Source: an uncultured Clostridia bacterium (GTDB lineage: Bacteria > Bacillota > Clostridia > Christensenellales > CAG-314). From it: 9,628 nt of DNA. The stretch spans positions 1 through 9,628 of the forward strand of contig CALGIK010000022.1 of the NCBI GenBank assembly GCA_937915515.1, in the 5' to 3' direction. Position numbers and translations under genes: made by a program. Shown here piece after piece: positions 1 through 5,596 of the stretch. Below the pieces are notes generated by a model. It saw nothing but the letters and a program-made list of their open reading frames with translations, ran no database searches and was not told where the DNA came from. Every line of letters starts with the position of its first letter. The first letter of the stretch is position 1.

Positions 1-224
1 AGGAGGAACTAATTGGCACGGCAGGCAGCGGCTTGGTTAAAGTCACCGTAAACGGCAAAAAAATAATATCCTCTATTTCCATTGACCCGAAAGCCGTTGA
101 TACAGAGGATATCGAAATGCTCGAAGACCTGTTAATAGCGGCGATAAACGACGCATACAGTCAGGCGGACGAAGCGTATTCCGAAAAAATGGGCGCTTTT
201 GAAGGCTTGGGAGGACTTGTTTAA
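1..224 (+). CDS. ybaB: YbaB/EbfC nucleoid-associated protein, 3' part only
   Basis: This is the C-terminal 73 codons of a YbaB/EbfC family protein; the 5' end lies before the window. The frame is already open at base 3 and reads EELIGTAGSGLVKVTVNGKK, then a stretch with SIDP, MLEDLLIAAINDA and a Gly-rich end, which is the family's classic second half. Family members are dimeric proteins of about 100-110 residues that bind DNA and coat the nucleoid. They are normally encoded between dnaX and recR, and here recR follows after a 2-base gap, so the two genes are almost certainly co-transcribed. The TTG at position 33 is an internal Leu codon and not the start, because the conserved sequence continues upstream of it. 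The family call is firm; the start cannot be seen. Confidence 0.95.
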   Translation, partial: EELIGTAGSGLVKVTVNGKKIISSISIDPKAVDTEDIEMLEDLLIAAINDAYSQADEAYSEKMGAFEGLGGLV

Positions 225-226
225 AC

Positions 227-817
227 TTGAAGGAATATATCAGCCCCATAGCTCGGCTTATCAATCAATTTACAAAACTGCCGTCGGTAGGCGCAAAAAC
301 GGCGGAAAGATATGCATATAAAATTCTCGATATGAACGATGCGCAAGTTGAGGAATTTGCAAAAACTCTTATCGATACTAAAAAAAACGTAAAGCTTTGT
401 TCCGTCTGTGGCAATTTTACCGAGACCGACCCCTGTAAAATCTGTCAGATTCGAGATAAAAGCATTATTTGCGTGGTAAAAGATGCACGCGACGTTTTGG
501 CGCTGGAAAAAATTAACGAGTTTAAAGGCGTATATCATTGTTTGGGCGGAGTTTTAAACCCTATGGATAACATAGGACCCAACGATTTGCGTATAAAACA
601 GCTTTTAAACAGGCTGGATGCAAAAGTTAAGGAAGTAATCGTAGCCACAAATCCTACGGTTGAAGGTGAAGCGACAGCGTTGTATTTAGCAAAACTTATT
701 AAGCCTTTGGGAATAAGAGTTTCCTGCTTAGCGCAAGGCATCAGCTTAGGCAGCGAAATAGAATATACAGACCACGCCACATTATCGCAGGCACTCGAAA
801 ACAGAAGAGAAATATAA
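227..817 (+). CDS. recR: Recombination mediator protein RecR
   Basis: RecR acts with RecO and RecF to load RecA on gapped DNA. The 196-residue product is full length for the family (about 198). In order it has a helix-hairpin-helix (LPSVGAKTAERYAYKIL, about residues 18-34), a four-Cys zinc finger (C58, C61, C70, C73), and a Toprim domain (about 81-175) with ICVVKDARDVLALEK, YHCLGG and ATNPTVEGEATALYLAKL. The C-terminal motif EYTDHATLSQALENRRE follows. The start is TTG at 227: GGGAGG at 209-214 lies 12 bases upstream and no other early start keeps the HhH. The gene starts 2 bases after ybaB. Small oddities: the usual Arg in the xRIAxG motif is Cys (C167) and the Pro of G-[IL]-P-[VM]-G is Ser (S173). 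Only a short AT-rich gap separates its end from the convergent gene, and I see no clear terminator there. Confidence 0.96.
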   Translation: MKEYISPIARLINQFTKLPSVGAKTAERYAYKILDMNDAQVEEFAKTLIDTKKNVKLCSVCGNFTETDPCKICQIRDKSIICVVKDARDVLALEKINEFKGVYHCLGGVLNPMDNIGPNDLRIKQLLNRLDAKVKEVIVATNPTVEGEATALYLAKLIKPLGIRVSCLAQGISLGSEIEYTDHATLSQALENRREI

Positions 818-891
818 TTTTGTAAAATTTCTTAAACTGTTTTTGCGTTTTTCCATTTTACTTCTCCTTTTTGATTTCTAAAAATTAATCA

Positions 892-1323
892 TTAATTAGG
901 TTCGGTTATAATTATATAAAATCGGATATCCATGGTATTATAACGTTTATCAAAGGGATAAACACTATTAAAGGTTGCCCTAACTTCATATCTTCCTGGT
1001 TCTATAGCATTGTCTCCCCATACATCTAAATAAGAGTATCTCACATGTATCAAGTCCTTTACTTTTGCCGTAACATCCTGCTTTTTATACTTTATTCTGA
1101 CACTAATATCAGGATTTGTTCCGGTGTATGACAATTCGTAGGTTTTATCTATTTCTACTTGTTCATAAACGGGCTTCCCCATACTGTACCTTCCTGTAGG
1201 AATATGAACCTCCATTGTCAGTTTGATCGGCCTGTCGTCAAACTCATCATCCTTGCATCCAGTCAACATCAAGCTCATTGCTATCATCATAAGCAATAAT
1301 ACTGCTATAGTCTTTGTTTTCAT
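892..1323 (-). CDS. Small lipoprotein of unknown family
   Basis: This is a 143-residue exported lipoprotein. The N terminus MKTKTIAVLLLMMIAMSLML is a signal peptide with a Lys-rich start and long hydrophobic core, ending in lipobox L20-T-G-C23, so Cys23 should be lipidated and the mature protein held on the outer face of the membrane. The mature part begins with an acidic linker (KDDEFDD). After that come alternating polar/hydrophobic stretches rich in Val, Tyr, Thr and Ile (for example KTYELSYTGTNPDISVRIKY and GRYEVRATFNS), which suggest a small beta-sandwich or Ig-like fold. That fold is inference; I do not recognise the family. The start is secure: AAGGAG (1331-1336 on the complement) is 7 bases from ATG. 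It stands alone, convergent with recR, behind a long AT-rich leader region with an attenuator-like element further upstream. Confidence 0.88.
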   Translation of the reverse strand: MKTKTIAVLLLMMIAMSLMLTGCKDDEFDDRPIKLTMEVHIPTGRYSMGKPVYEQVEIDKTYELSYTGTNPDISVRIKYKKQDVTAKVKDLIHVRYSYLDVWGDNAIEPGRYEVRATFNSVYPFDKRYNTMDIRFYIIITEPN

Positions 1324-1420
1324 TTTGTTTCTCCTTCGCTAAATTTTTTTAGTATGTTTACTGCAATAGGATTTTTTTAAAATTATATATGCATAACTCT
1401 TTTATTATATTATATTAAAA

Positions 1421-1531
1421 TTACGCACCTAAACCGTGTTGATTATCATGAGGCGGATAAATGCTCATATTATAATACATATTGTATTCTATTTCTACGC
1501 ACTTGTGCAATGTATTATATGGTAAAAACAT
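1421..1531 (-). CDS. Possible 36-residue small ORF
   Basis: A minus-strand ATG at 1531 opens 36 codons ending at TAA 1421-1423. The product starts MFLPYNTLHKCVEIEY and ends SIYPPHDNQHGLGA. It has no signal peptide or membrane segment and I do not recognise it. The C-terminal part is richer in GC than its surroundings and has a protein-like composition, which is why I list it. Against it: there is no Shine-Dalgarno upstream of 1531, a TATAAT-like box lies inside it, and an open frame of this length is not rare by chance in such DNA. It sits between the terminator at 1546-1583 and the lipoprotein gene, so it could be a leader peptide, a remnant C terminus of a lost gene, or noise. Confidence 0.18.
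   Translation of the reverse strand: MFLPYNTLHKCVEIEYNMYYNMSIYPPHDNQHGLGA
1469..1497 (-). promoter_or_regulatory. Candidate sigma-A promoter for the 892-1323 lipoprotein gene
   Basis: On the minus strand TAGAAA (1492-1497) is followed after 17 bases by a perfect TATAAT (1469-1474), which would give a leader of about 140 bases before ATG 1323. A second possible pair, TAGACA (1535-1540) and TATAAT (1514-1519), has only 15 bases between the boxes. AT-rich DNA produces such boxes often, so the assignment is weak. If either is used, the gene is expressed independently of the terminator upstream. Confidence 0.3.
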
Positions 1532-1545
1532 ATATGTCTATATTT

Positions 1546-1583
1546 AAAAAAGCAATATCTCCCTTTTTTGTAAGAGGTATTGC
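1546..1583 (-). terminator. Intrinsic terminator reading leftward
   Basis: On the minus strand GCAATACCTC (1574-1583) pairs with GAGATATTGC (1552-1561), giving 9 of 10 pairs with a single C/A mismatch and two further G-U pairs toward the loop. The stem is followed directly by six T (complement of 1546-1551). In the plus direction no T-run follows the hairpin, so the polarity is clear. It lies about 90 bases past the end of the broken membrane ORFs and over 600 bases past ispDF. It could therefore close the rqcP-ispDF transcript or act as an attenuator for what lies to its left. Confidence 0.65.
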
Positions 1584-1614
1584 CTAGGTTTAATTGCATA
1601 AAATACCCCTAAGC
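1573..1614 (-). promoter_or_regulatory. Possible antiterminator / attenuator switch
   Basis: Just upstream of the terminator on the minus strand, AGGGGTATT (1602-1610) is complementary over 9 positions (one G-U) to AATACCTCT (1573-1581), which contains most of the terminator's 5' arm, so the two structures exclude each other. A third pairing, GCTTAGG (1608-1614) with CCTAGGC (1582-1588), 7 pairs including one G-U, would block the antiterminator and free the terminator. This is the anti-antiterminator, antiterminator, terminator order of transcription attenuators. I recognise no known riboswitch or T-box consensus. No covariation evidence is available, so function is inference. Confidence 0.33.
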
Positions 1615-1672
1615 TATTGAATTGAAATAATCAAAAACTTTATCTTAAGAGTATTATAATATATTACATATA

Positions 1673-2045
1673 CTACAATAAATTTGGTTTGTCAATATAA
1701 TTTTTATTTTTTGTCCAAAATTTTTGTTTTAATATGATAAATGTATTCATTGTAGAGAAATCAATAAAATAGCCTTTTAGACCAACTACTAAAAAGAGAG
1801 CGACAATTATTGCAGCTTTTCCGTTAGTTACTAAAAAATTAACAAGAATAGAAAACTAAAATCTTTTTTTAATACATACAACAACCAAGGCAACTTGTAG
1901 CGGCTAATTTGGTGTTCGGTCATCGGCACCAAAAATAACCATAATATCTTGTGGTTATTTTTTTATTACGTACAATATATTGTGGTTTTGATAGAAGTAT
2001 GGAAATAATAATGAATGCAAATAACTCGTAAATAGATTTTTTCAT
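1673..2045 (-). pseudogene. Broken small membrane-protein ORFs (likely remnant)
   Basis: Three minus-strand frames run head to tail. First, ATG 2045 opens 41 codons (MKKSIYELFAFIIISILLSK..., stop TGA 1920-1922), with a short hydrophobic segment. Its stop overlaps a second ATG (1921-1923) in an ATGA junction, opening MTEHQISRYKLPWLLYVLKK and on to a TAG at 1831-1833. A one-base shift near the T6 run (1833-1838) leads into a third frame, free of stops for 60 codons (1855-1676) and ending at TAG 1673-1675. It reads VTNGKAAIIVALFLVVGLKG and then a basic tail. Two hydrophobic helices plus basic segments suggest a small membrane protein, now split. I do not recognise the family. In DNA this AT-rich, adjacent frames this open are unusual, and the terminator at 1546-1583 sits properly behind them. 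No strong ribosome binding site is seen. Confidence 0.38.
1931..1962 (+). repeat. Perfect 11-bp inverted repeat with T-run (terminator-like)
   Basis: AAAAATAACCA (1931-1941) and TGGTTATTTTT (1952-1962) form a perfect 11-bp stem with a 10-base loop. On the plus strand seven consecutive T (1958-1964) run through the last five stem bases and two bases past it, so it would work as an intrinsic terminator. A second inverted repeat, TTTGGTG (1908-1914) with CACCAAA (1927-1933), overlaps its left edge. No plus-strand gene ends here, so either it terminates an unseen RNA or it is only a repeat inside the remnant ORFs on the other strand. Confidence 0.4.
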
Positions 2046-2199
2046 GAAAACTTCACGAAATTTGATTTTATTTTTGCAAGGCTATGTCAAAAGACTGATT
2101 GTAATATTTAAGTTCTACTCAATAAATCCCATTTTTCGTATTCGTATGCGTCATAGGTATAGGTAGTTGTAATTATAAGAGCCGTTGCGGTTAAGAATA

Positions 2200-3294
2200 T
2201 TATTTTTTTAGCAAAACAACCGCTTGGCTTGCTATGCCTTCGCCCTTAGCCGTTATTCCGAGGTTTTCAGTAGTTGTTGCGCTGATATTTATCTGACTCA
2301 ATGGCACTTTTAATACGGCGCACAAGTTTTTACGCATTTTATCTATAAAGGGGGCAAGTTTAGGCTCCTGCGCCATAATTGCAATACTGACATTGACTAC
2401 GCTAAAACCTAACTGTTGGCATAATTCCAGAGTTTTTTTAAGTAAAACCAAACTGCTTATATCTTTATAGTTATCATCACTGTCGGGAAACAAACTGCCT
2501 ATGTCTTTTTGACCCGAAGCCGACAGGAGAGCGTCAATTAAAGCGTGTACAGGCACGTCAGCGTCACTGTGCCCGATGAGTCCTAACGCAAAAGGAATTT
2601 TTTCGCCGCACAAAACCAAATTGCGGTTTTCGCCCAACCTATGAGCGTCAAAGCCTATCCCTGTCCTATATTCTGTTAAATCCTGCTGATAGGTAATTTT
2701 TTGATTATTACGCTCGCCTTCTACAAAATTTAAGCTATTAAATCTATTAAAATAAATTTGGCTGTCATCGGTAGTAGCCTTGTTATGAAGGTCATAAGCT
2801 TCCTTAATCTTTTTTACGTCAAAAACCTGCGGGGTTTGTACTAAGGTGATTGCGCTTCTGCACAAGGGAATAATCTTGTCGGTTATAGCGTATGCTGTGC
2901 CGCTTAAAGGTACTATCGGGATAGCATTGCCTTTTTCCTCCGCTTCTTTAAATAACTTAATAAACAAATTTGCGCTTGCAAAGGGTCGTGCTCCGTCATG
3001 TATTGCTACAAATTGAGCACAAGAAGGCAGAGCGTTTAAAGCGTTTAATACCGATTCGGTGCGTGTTTGTCCGCCGTTGACATAAATTACTTCGTCGCCA
3101 AAAAGGCTGATAAACTTTTCGCGCTTAGCTTCGTTTACAACAAGTATAATATTGTTGCAGACTTGTTTTACTGTTGACAATGTAGTGCGTATAAGCGGCG
3201 CACCTAAATAGTCGATAAACATTTTGTCTGCACCAAATCTGTTGCCTTTTCCGGCGGCGAGGACAATAACCCAGTTTTTTGTTTCATCAGTCAT
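2200..3294 (-). CDS. ispDF: Bifunctional IspD/IspF (MEP pathway)
   Basis: This 364-residue fusion carries out two non-consecutive steps of the non-mevalonate isoprenoid pathway: the CTP-dependent formation of CDP-methylerythritol (IspD) and the cyclisation to 2-C-methylerythritol 2,4-cyclodiphosphate (IspF). IspD (about 8-206) has LAAGKGNRFG with a nearby Lys (K24), DGARP (100-104), VQTPQVF and TTDDSQIY. IspF (about 209-364) has FDAH (metal ligands D216, H218), HSDADVPVHA (H250), DIG and FPDSD, and ATTTENLGITAKGEGIA. Both halves look complete and active. I choose ATG 3294, which overlaps the end of rqcP by 8 bases and has GAGAG 11 bases upstream. GTG 3306 would add 4 residues but has poorer spacing. 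Oddity: the stop follows seven A (2203-2209), and the -1 frame stays open for 31 more codons. Confidence 0.96.
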   Translation of the reverse strand: MTDETKNWVIVLAAGKGNRFGADKMFIDYLGAPLIRTTLSTVKQVCNNIILVVNEAKREKFISLFGDEVIYVNGGQTRTESVLNALNALPSCAQFVAIHDGARPFASANLFIKLFKEAEEKGNAIPIVPLSGTAYAITDKIIPLCRSAITLVQTPQVFDVKKIKEAYDLHNKATTDDSQIYFNRFNSLNFVEGERNNQKITYQQDLTEYRTGIGFDAHRLGENRNLVLCGEKIPFALGLIGHSDADVPVHALIDALLSASGQKDIGSLFPDSDDNYKDISSLVLLKKTLELCQQLGFSVVNVSIAIMAQEPKLAPFIDKMRKNLCAVLKVPLSQINISATTTENLGITAKGEGIASQAVVLLKK

Positions 3295-3547
3295 TTTTCG
3301 TATCACTCTCGATTATCTTGTACATAGTTGCGGCATCGTCTTTTTTAACGTTTTCACGGGTATCCAATACAATAAAAACCAATTTTCCGTAAGCAAATCC
3401 TACGCTGACCGTATCGCCTTCCTTTATCTGTGCTCCGGGCTTAGCGGACTTTCCGTTGACGGTAACCTTTCCGCCTTGACACGCTTCGTTGGCGACAGTA
3501 CGCCGTTTGAGTATTCGCGATACTTTTAAAAATTTATCTAGTCTCAT
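3287..3547 (-). CDS. rqcP: RqcP, S4-domain ribosome quality-control factor (YabO-like)
   Basis: This is an 86-residue S4 RNA-binding protein of the RqcP/YabO family. The N terminus MRLDKFLKVSRILKRRTVAN, then GGKVTVNGKSAKPGAQIKEGDTVSV and the Lys-rich tail KKDDAATMYKI match B. subtilis YabO closely over the whole length. RqcP works with RqcH on the stalled 50S subunit, where it supports C-terminal alanine tailing of incomplete chains. The start is ATG 3547; a weak GGTGAG sits only 2 bases before it, so translation may be inefficient or depend on another signal. It is the first gene of a leftward transcription unit and overlaps ispDF, so the two are presumably co-translated. Its promoter is divergent from that of the surface-protein gene at 3741. 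Confidence 0.93.
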   Translation of the reverse strand: MRLDKFLKVSRILKRRTVANEACQGGKVTVNGKSAKPGAQIKEGDTVSVGFAYGKLVFIVLDTRENVKKDDAATMYKIIESDTKND

Positions 3548-3573
3548 AACTCACCATACTTTTTAATAAATGT

Positions 3574-3602
3574 ATTATACTTTTAATAATAAAAAAATGC
3601 AA
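3574..3602 (-). promoter_or_regulatory. Candidate promoter for rqcP-ispDF
   Basis: On the minus strand TTGCAT (3597-3602) is followed after exactly 17 bases by a perfect TATAAT (3574-3579). Transcription would begin near 3567, giving a leader of about 20 bases before ATG 3547. The -35 matches consensus in its first three bases only; the position and -10 box are good. Confidence 0.5.
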
Positions 3603-3628
3603 TAGGTTTAAAGTAACCGTTTTAGATA

Positions 3629-3656
3629 TAGACAAAATTTGTTCTTGTGCTATAAT
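3629..3656 (+). promoter_or_regulatory. Candidate extended -10 promoter for the first surface-protein gene
   Basis: TAGACA (3629-3634), a 16-base spacer and TATAAT (3651-3656) preceded by TGC form a TGn-extended -10 promoter. Transcription would start near 3663, about 78 bases before ATG 3741. It points away from the rqcP promoter, so the 193-base gap 3548-3740 holds two divergent promoters. I see no operator-like palindrome between them. Confidence 0.6.
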
Positions 3657-3740
3657 ATACATAAGTTTTTATAATTTCATAATATATACAAACAAAATTT
3701 TATACAAAAGATAACTAAATAAAAATAAAGAGAGGTTAAT

Positions 3741-5381
3741 ATGAAGAAGAAATTTTATCTAATTGTCTTTTGTTTTTTTGTAACGCTTGTTTTAGCGTTG
3801 TGCACTGCTTGCGGTGATACTGATGGAGATGACGGTGAAGACACTCCCGAGCAACCCGAAACTTGTATTTTCAATTACGGACAAAAAACCCAAACTACGG
3901 TAATTATTTACGGAATAAAAGAAAATGTATCAGATTCTGTTTTAAACATACCACAAGTTATAGATGGTAAAACTGTTATTGAGATAGGACGGTGTGCATT
4001 TAATAATAATGCATACATAAACGCCGTAAAGACAATTAATATACCTTTTAAGGTTGATAAGATAGGATACGAAGCTTTCAAAGATTGTTACAATCTCGAA
4101 ACGGTAAATCTTAACTATGGCGGCGAAACTAATAGCAATTTGGAAGAAATAGGTTATGGGGCTTTTGCTAATTGCAGTTCGTTGAAAATTATCAACGGTT
4201 CTACGCTTATGCTAAAAAACATAGGGTATAAAGCTTTTGAAAACTGTCAAAATTTGGTTTCGACTGATTTAGACGATTCAACTGTATTGTCCGAAATCGG
4301 TTTTAATGCTTTTCAAAACTGCTCTAAGCTTTCATCTTTCAATTTGCCGGAAACTATCACAAGAATTGAGGATTTTGCTTTCAGAAACAGCGGAATAAAT
4401 TCGGCATATATAGCAGAAAACGCAATAATCAGTTATCCTTTTGTCGGATGTAAAAATTTAGAAACAATAACGGTAAATGAAAAAAATGAGCTTAATACCG
4501 TAATAGATAACGTATTGTATTCTTGCGGCAACGGGTCGGAGATTCTTCTTTGTTATCCCAACAAAAGAAGTACTCTTGATTCAATTATTACTTCCTTCAC
4601 TGTCCCCGACAATATAAACGGTATAGCAGAATACGCATTTTTAGGCAACTCTCATTTACATTCAATTGATTTAAATAATGTCAGATACATTCGGGAAAAA
4701 GCTTTCGAAAACTGTACGGCATTGCAAAATGTATGCGGTAATTACGTTGATTTAGTCTTAGACGATGCGTTTTTTGGCACGCCGTGGCTTACTGAAAATA
4801 CAGCGGATTTTATCGCTGTAGGGACAGCATTAATAAAATACAATGGCACTGCTATAAATGTGGATTTATCGGAATATGATACTGTCAGCGCATATGCTTT
4901 TTACGACAATGACATTATCGAAACTGTTAATTTGGGAGATCATATGTCAAATGTCGGCAGTTTTGCTTTTGCTTCCTGCACTAATCTGCATACGGTATAT
5001 GTAAGCAATATAAATAATATCATCTATATCGGCCAATCTGTTTTTGATGCTGTTAACGAAAACTTAGTTATATATGTTGCCGCTCGGCTGATAGAGACTT
5101 ATAAACAAAATATATTGTGGTCAGATTACATCGACAATATAAACATTCATATCACAGTTGTGACGCTTTACAAAAACAACGGCGAAGATGAAAGTACCGT
5201 TAATATTGCTTACGGAGCAAATTCAGCTTTATCTATTCCCACAAGGTCGGGATTTACATTTTTAGGATGGTATACCCAAGACGGAACAAACGGCAATTGG
5301 GGCGAAAAAATATCGCCGAGTACGGTTTGGGAAAGCTTCGCCGACACAACTAAATTGTATGCCAAATGGATTAAAAATTAA
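3741..5381 (+). CDS. Surface lipoprotein with BspA-type LRRs and a Flg_new domain
   Basis: This is a 546-residue cell-surface lipoprotein. The signal peptide (1-23) ends in C21-T-A-C24, so Cys24 is the likely lipid anchor, followed by an acidic linker (GDTDGDDGEDTPEQPE). Residues about 65-465 are BspA-like leucine-rich repeats (LRR_5), seen as recurring I-G-x-x-A-F-x-x-C-x-x-L units such as EIGYGAFANCSSL, NIGYKAFENCQNL and EIGFNAFQNCSKL. Residues about 472-543 form one InlB B-like/Listeria-Bacteroides (Flg_new) repeat: VTLYKNNGEDE, then SGFTFLGWYTQDG and LYAKW. LRR_5 proteins commonly bind host or microbial surface ligands; the ligand here is unknown. ATG 3741 has AGAGAGG 5 bases upstream. 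The LRR-Flg_new block is a clear paralogue of residues about 485-978 of the protein from 6386. No U-rich terminator is evident after the stop. Confidence 0.93.
   Translation: MKKKFYLIVFCFFVTLVLALCTACGDTDGDDGEDTPEQPETCIFNYGQKTQTTVIIYGIKENVSDSVLNIPQVIDGKTVIEIGRCAFNNNAYINAVKTINIPFKVDKIGYEAFKDCYNLETVNLNYGGETNSNLEEIGYGAFANCSSLKIINGSTLMLKNIGYKAFENCQNLVSTDLDDSTVLSEIGFNAFQNCSKLSSFNLPETITRIEDFAFRNSGINSAYIAENAIISYPFVGCKNLETITVNEKNELNTVIDNVLYSCGNGSEILLCYPNKRSTLDSIITSFTVPDNINGIAEYAFLGNSHLHSIDLNNVRYIREKAFENCTALQNVCGNYVDLVLDDAFFGTPWLTENTADFIAVGTALIKYNGTAINVDLSEYDTVSAYAFYDNDIIETVNLGDHMSNVGSFAFASCTNLHTVYVSNINNIIYIGQSVFDAVNENLVIYVAARLIETYKQNILWSDYIDNINIHITVVTLYKNNGEDESTVNIAYGANSALSIPTRSGFTFLGWYTQDGTNGNWGEKISPSTVWESFADTTKLYAKWIKN
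4826..4974 (+). repeat. Near-repeat copy A of the duplicated LRR coding block
   Basis: These 149 bases align without gaps to 8776-8924 (offset 3950). By hand count about 115 of 149 match. The first 23 and last 24 bases are identical in both copies, while the middle has diverged. This is direct nucleotide-level evidence that the two surface genes share a recent ancestor or exchange sequence. Confidence 0.85.
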
Positions 5382-5411
5382 AAATCTAATTTTTACAAAA
5401 ACAGACTTTTT

Positions 5412-5440
5412 TTGACAAGTTTTAATATGGAATATAAATA
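5412..5440 (+). promoter_or_regulatory. Candidate promoter for the second surface-protein gene
   Basis: A perfect TTGACA (5412-5417) is followed by overlapping AT-rich -10 options: TAAATA at 5435-5440 with a 17-base spacer, or TATAAA at 5433-5438 with 15. Transcription would start near 5447 and leave an unusually long leader of about 150 bases before ATG 5597. The rest of the 215-base gap after the first surface gene contains an all-AT 9-bp hairpin (5372-5395) without a T-run, and the AUG-stop element listed next. Confidence 0.45.
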
Positions 5441-5475
5441 AGATTTATACTTATTGTAATTATAAAAATTAATAA

Positions 5476-5499
5476 AAAGGAGGAATAAGGTCTATGTAA
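5476..5499 (+). promoter_or_regulatory. Strong Shine-Dalgarno in front of an immediate ATG-TAA
   Basis: AAAGGAGG (5476-5483), the strongest ribosome binding site in the window, stands 10 bases before an ATG (5494-5496) that is followed at once by TAA. It lies in the leader of the gene starting at 5597. It could be a start-stop regulatory element that parks ribosomes, or the leftover start of a lost gene. The same ATG-TAA pair appears at 6381-6386 before the next gene, where it overlaps the real ATG. Confidence 0.4.
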
Positions 5500-5596
5500 G
5501 ATTTGGGTATTAAAAAATCACCAAAAGAAAACAGGCACAATTTGCCTTAATAAATACATAGGAAATAAAGTGAGATTATTTAAAAAGGAGAAAAAA

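Larger units (their letters stand above)
1324..2199. other. 876-bp AT-rich gap: regulatory elements and gene remnants
   Basis: No intact gene of normal size is visible here. What it holds, from left to right: the 5' region of the 892-1323 lipoprotein gene with several TATAAT-like boxes on the minus strand; a 36-codon minus ORF (1421-1531); a minus-strand terminator (1546-1583) with a possible antiterminator (1573-1614); minus-strand fragments of a membrane protein (1673-2045); an 11-bp inverted repeat (1931-1962); two 12-bp perfect palindromes (1972-1983 and 2039-2050); and a 31-codon frame-shifted extension of ispDF (2108-2203). Local islands of higher GC near 1421-1465 and 1885-1930 stand out from the AT-rich surroundings. 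Confidence 0.6.

Noticed and set aside
33..224. TTG at 33 as the start of a 63-residue protein
   Set aside because: The YbaB motif (TAGSGLVKV) continues upstream in the same frame to the window edge, so this is the 3' part of a longer gene.
818..891. Terminator between recR and the convergent lipoprotein gene
   Set aside because: The gap is A/T-rich with T-runs, but I could not find a stem of useful length next to them.
1900..1933. tRNA-like 3' end (GTGTTCGGTC then GCACCA)
   Set aside because: The T-stem does not pair with a 7-base loop, and no acceptor, D or anticodon arm is present upstream.
3295..3306. GTG 3306 as the ispDF start
   Set aside because: It lacks a well-spaced ribosome site. 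ATG 3294 has GAGAG 11 bases upstream, and IspD proteins have short N termini. It remains possible.
3860..5360. Regular repeats as a CRISPR array or satellite DNA
   Set aside because: The periodicity is that of LRR codons; the units are imperfect, in frame and not separated by unique spacers.
5372..5395. Terminator after the first surface gene
   Set aside because: The 9-bp stem is entirely A/T and is not followed by a T-run, so it should not terminate efficiently.
5533..5547. Hairpin AGGCA/TGCCT in the 5597 gene leader as a terminator
   Set aside because: It has only 5 bp and no T-run on the plus strand.
5570..5596. GTG 5570 as the start of the second surface lipoprotein
   Set aside because: AAGGAG at 5585-5590 is correctly placed for ATG 5597, and the signal peptide begins normally there.
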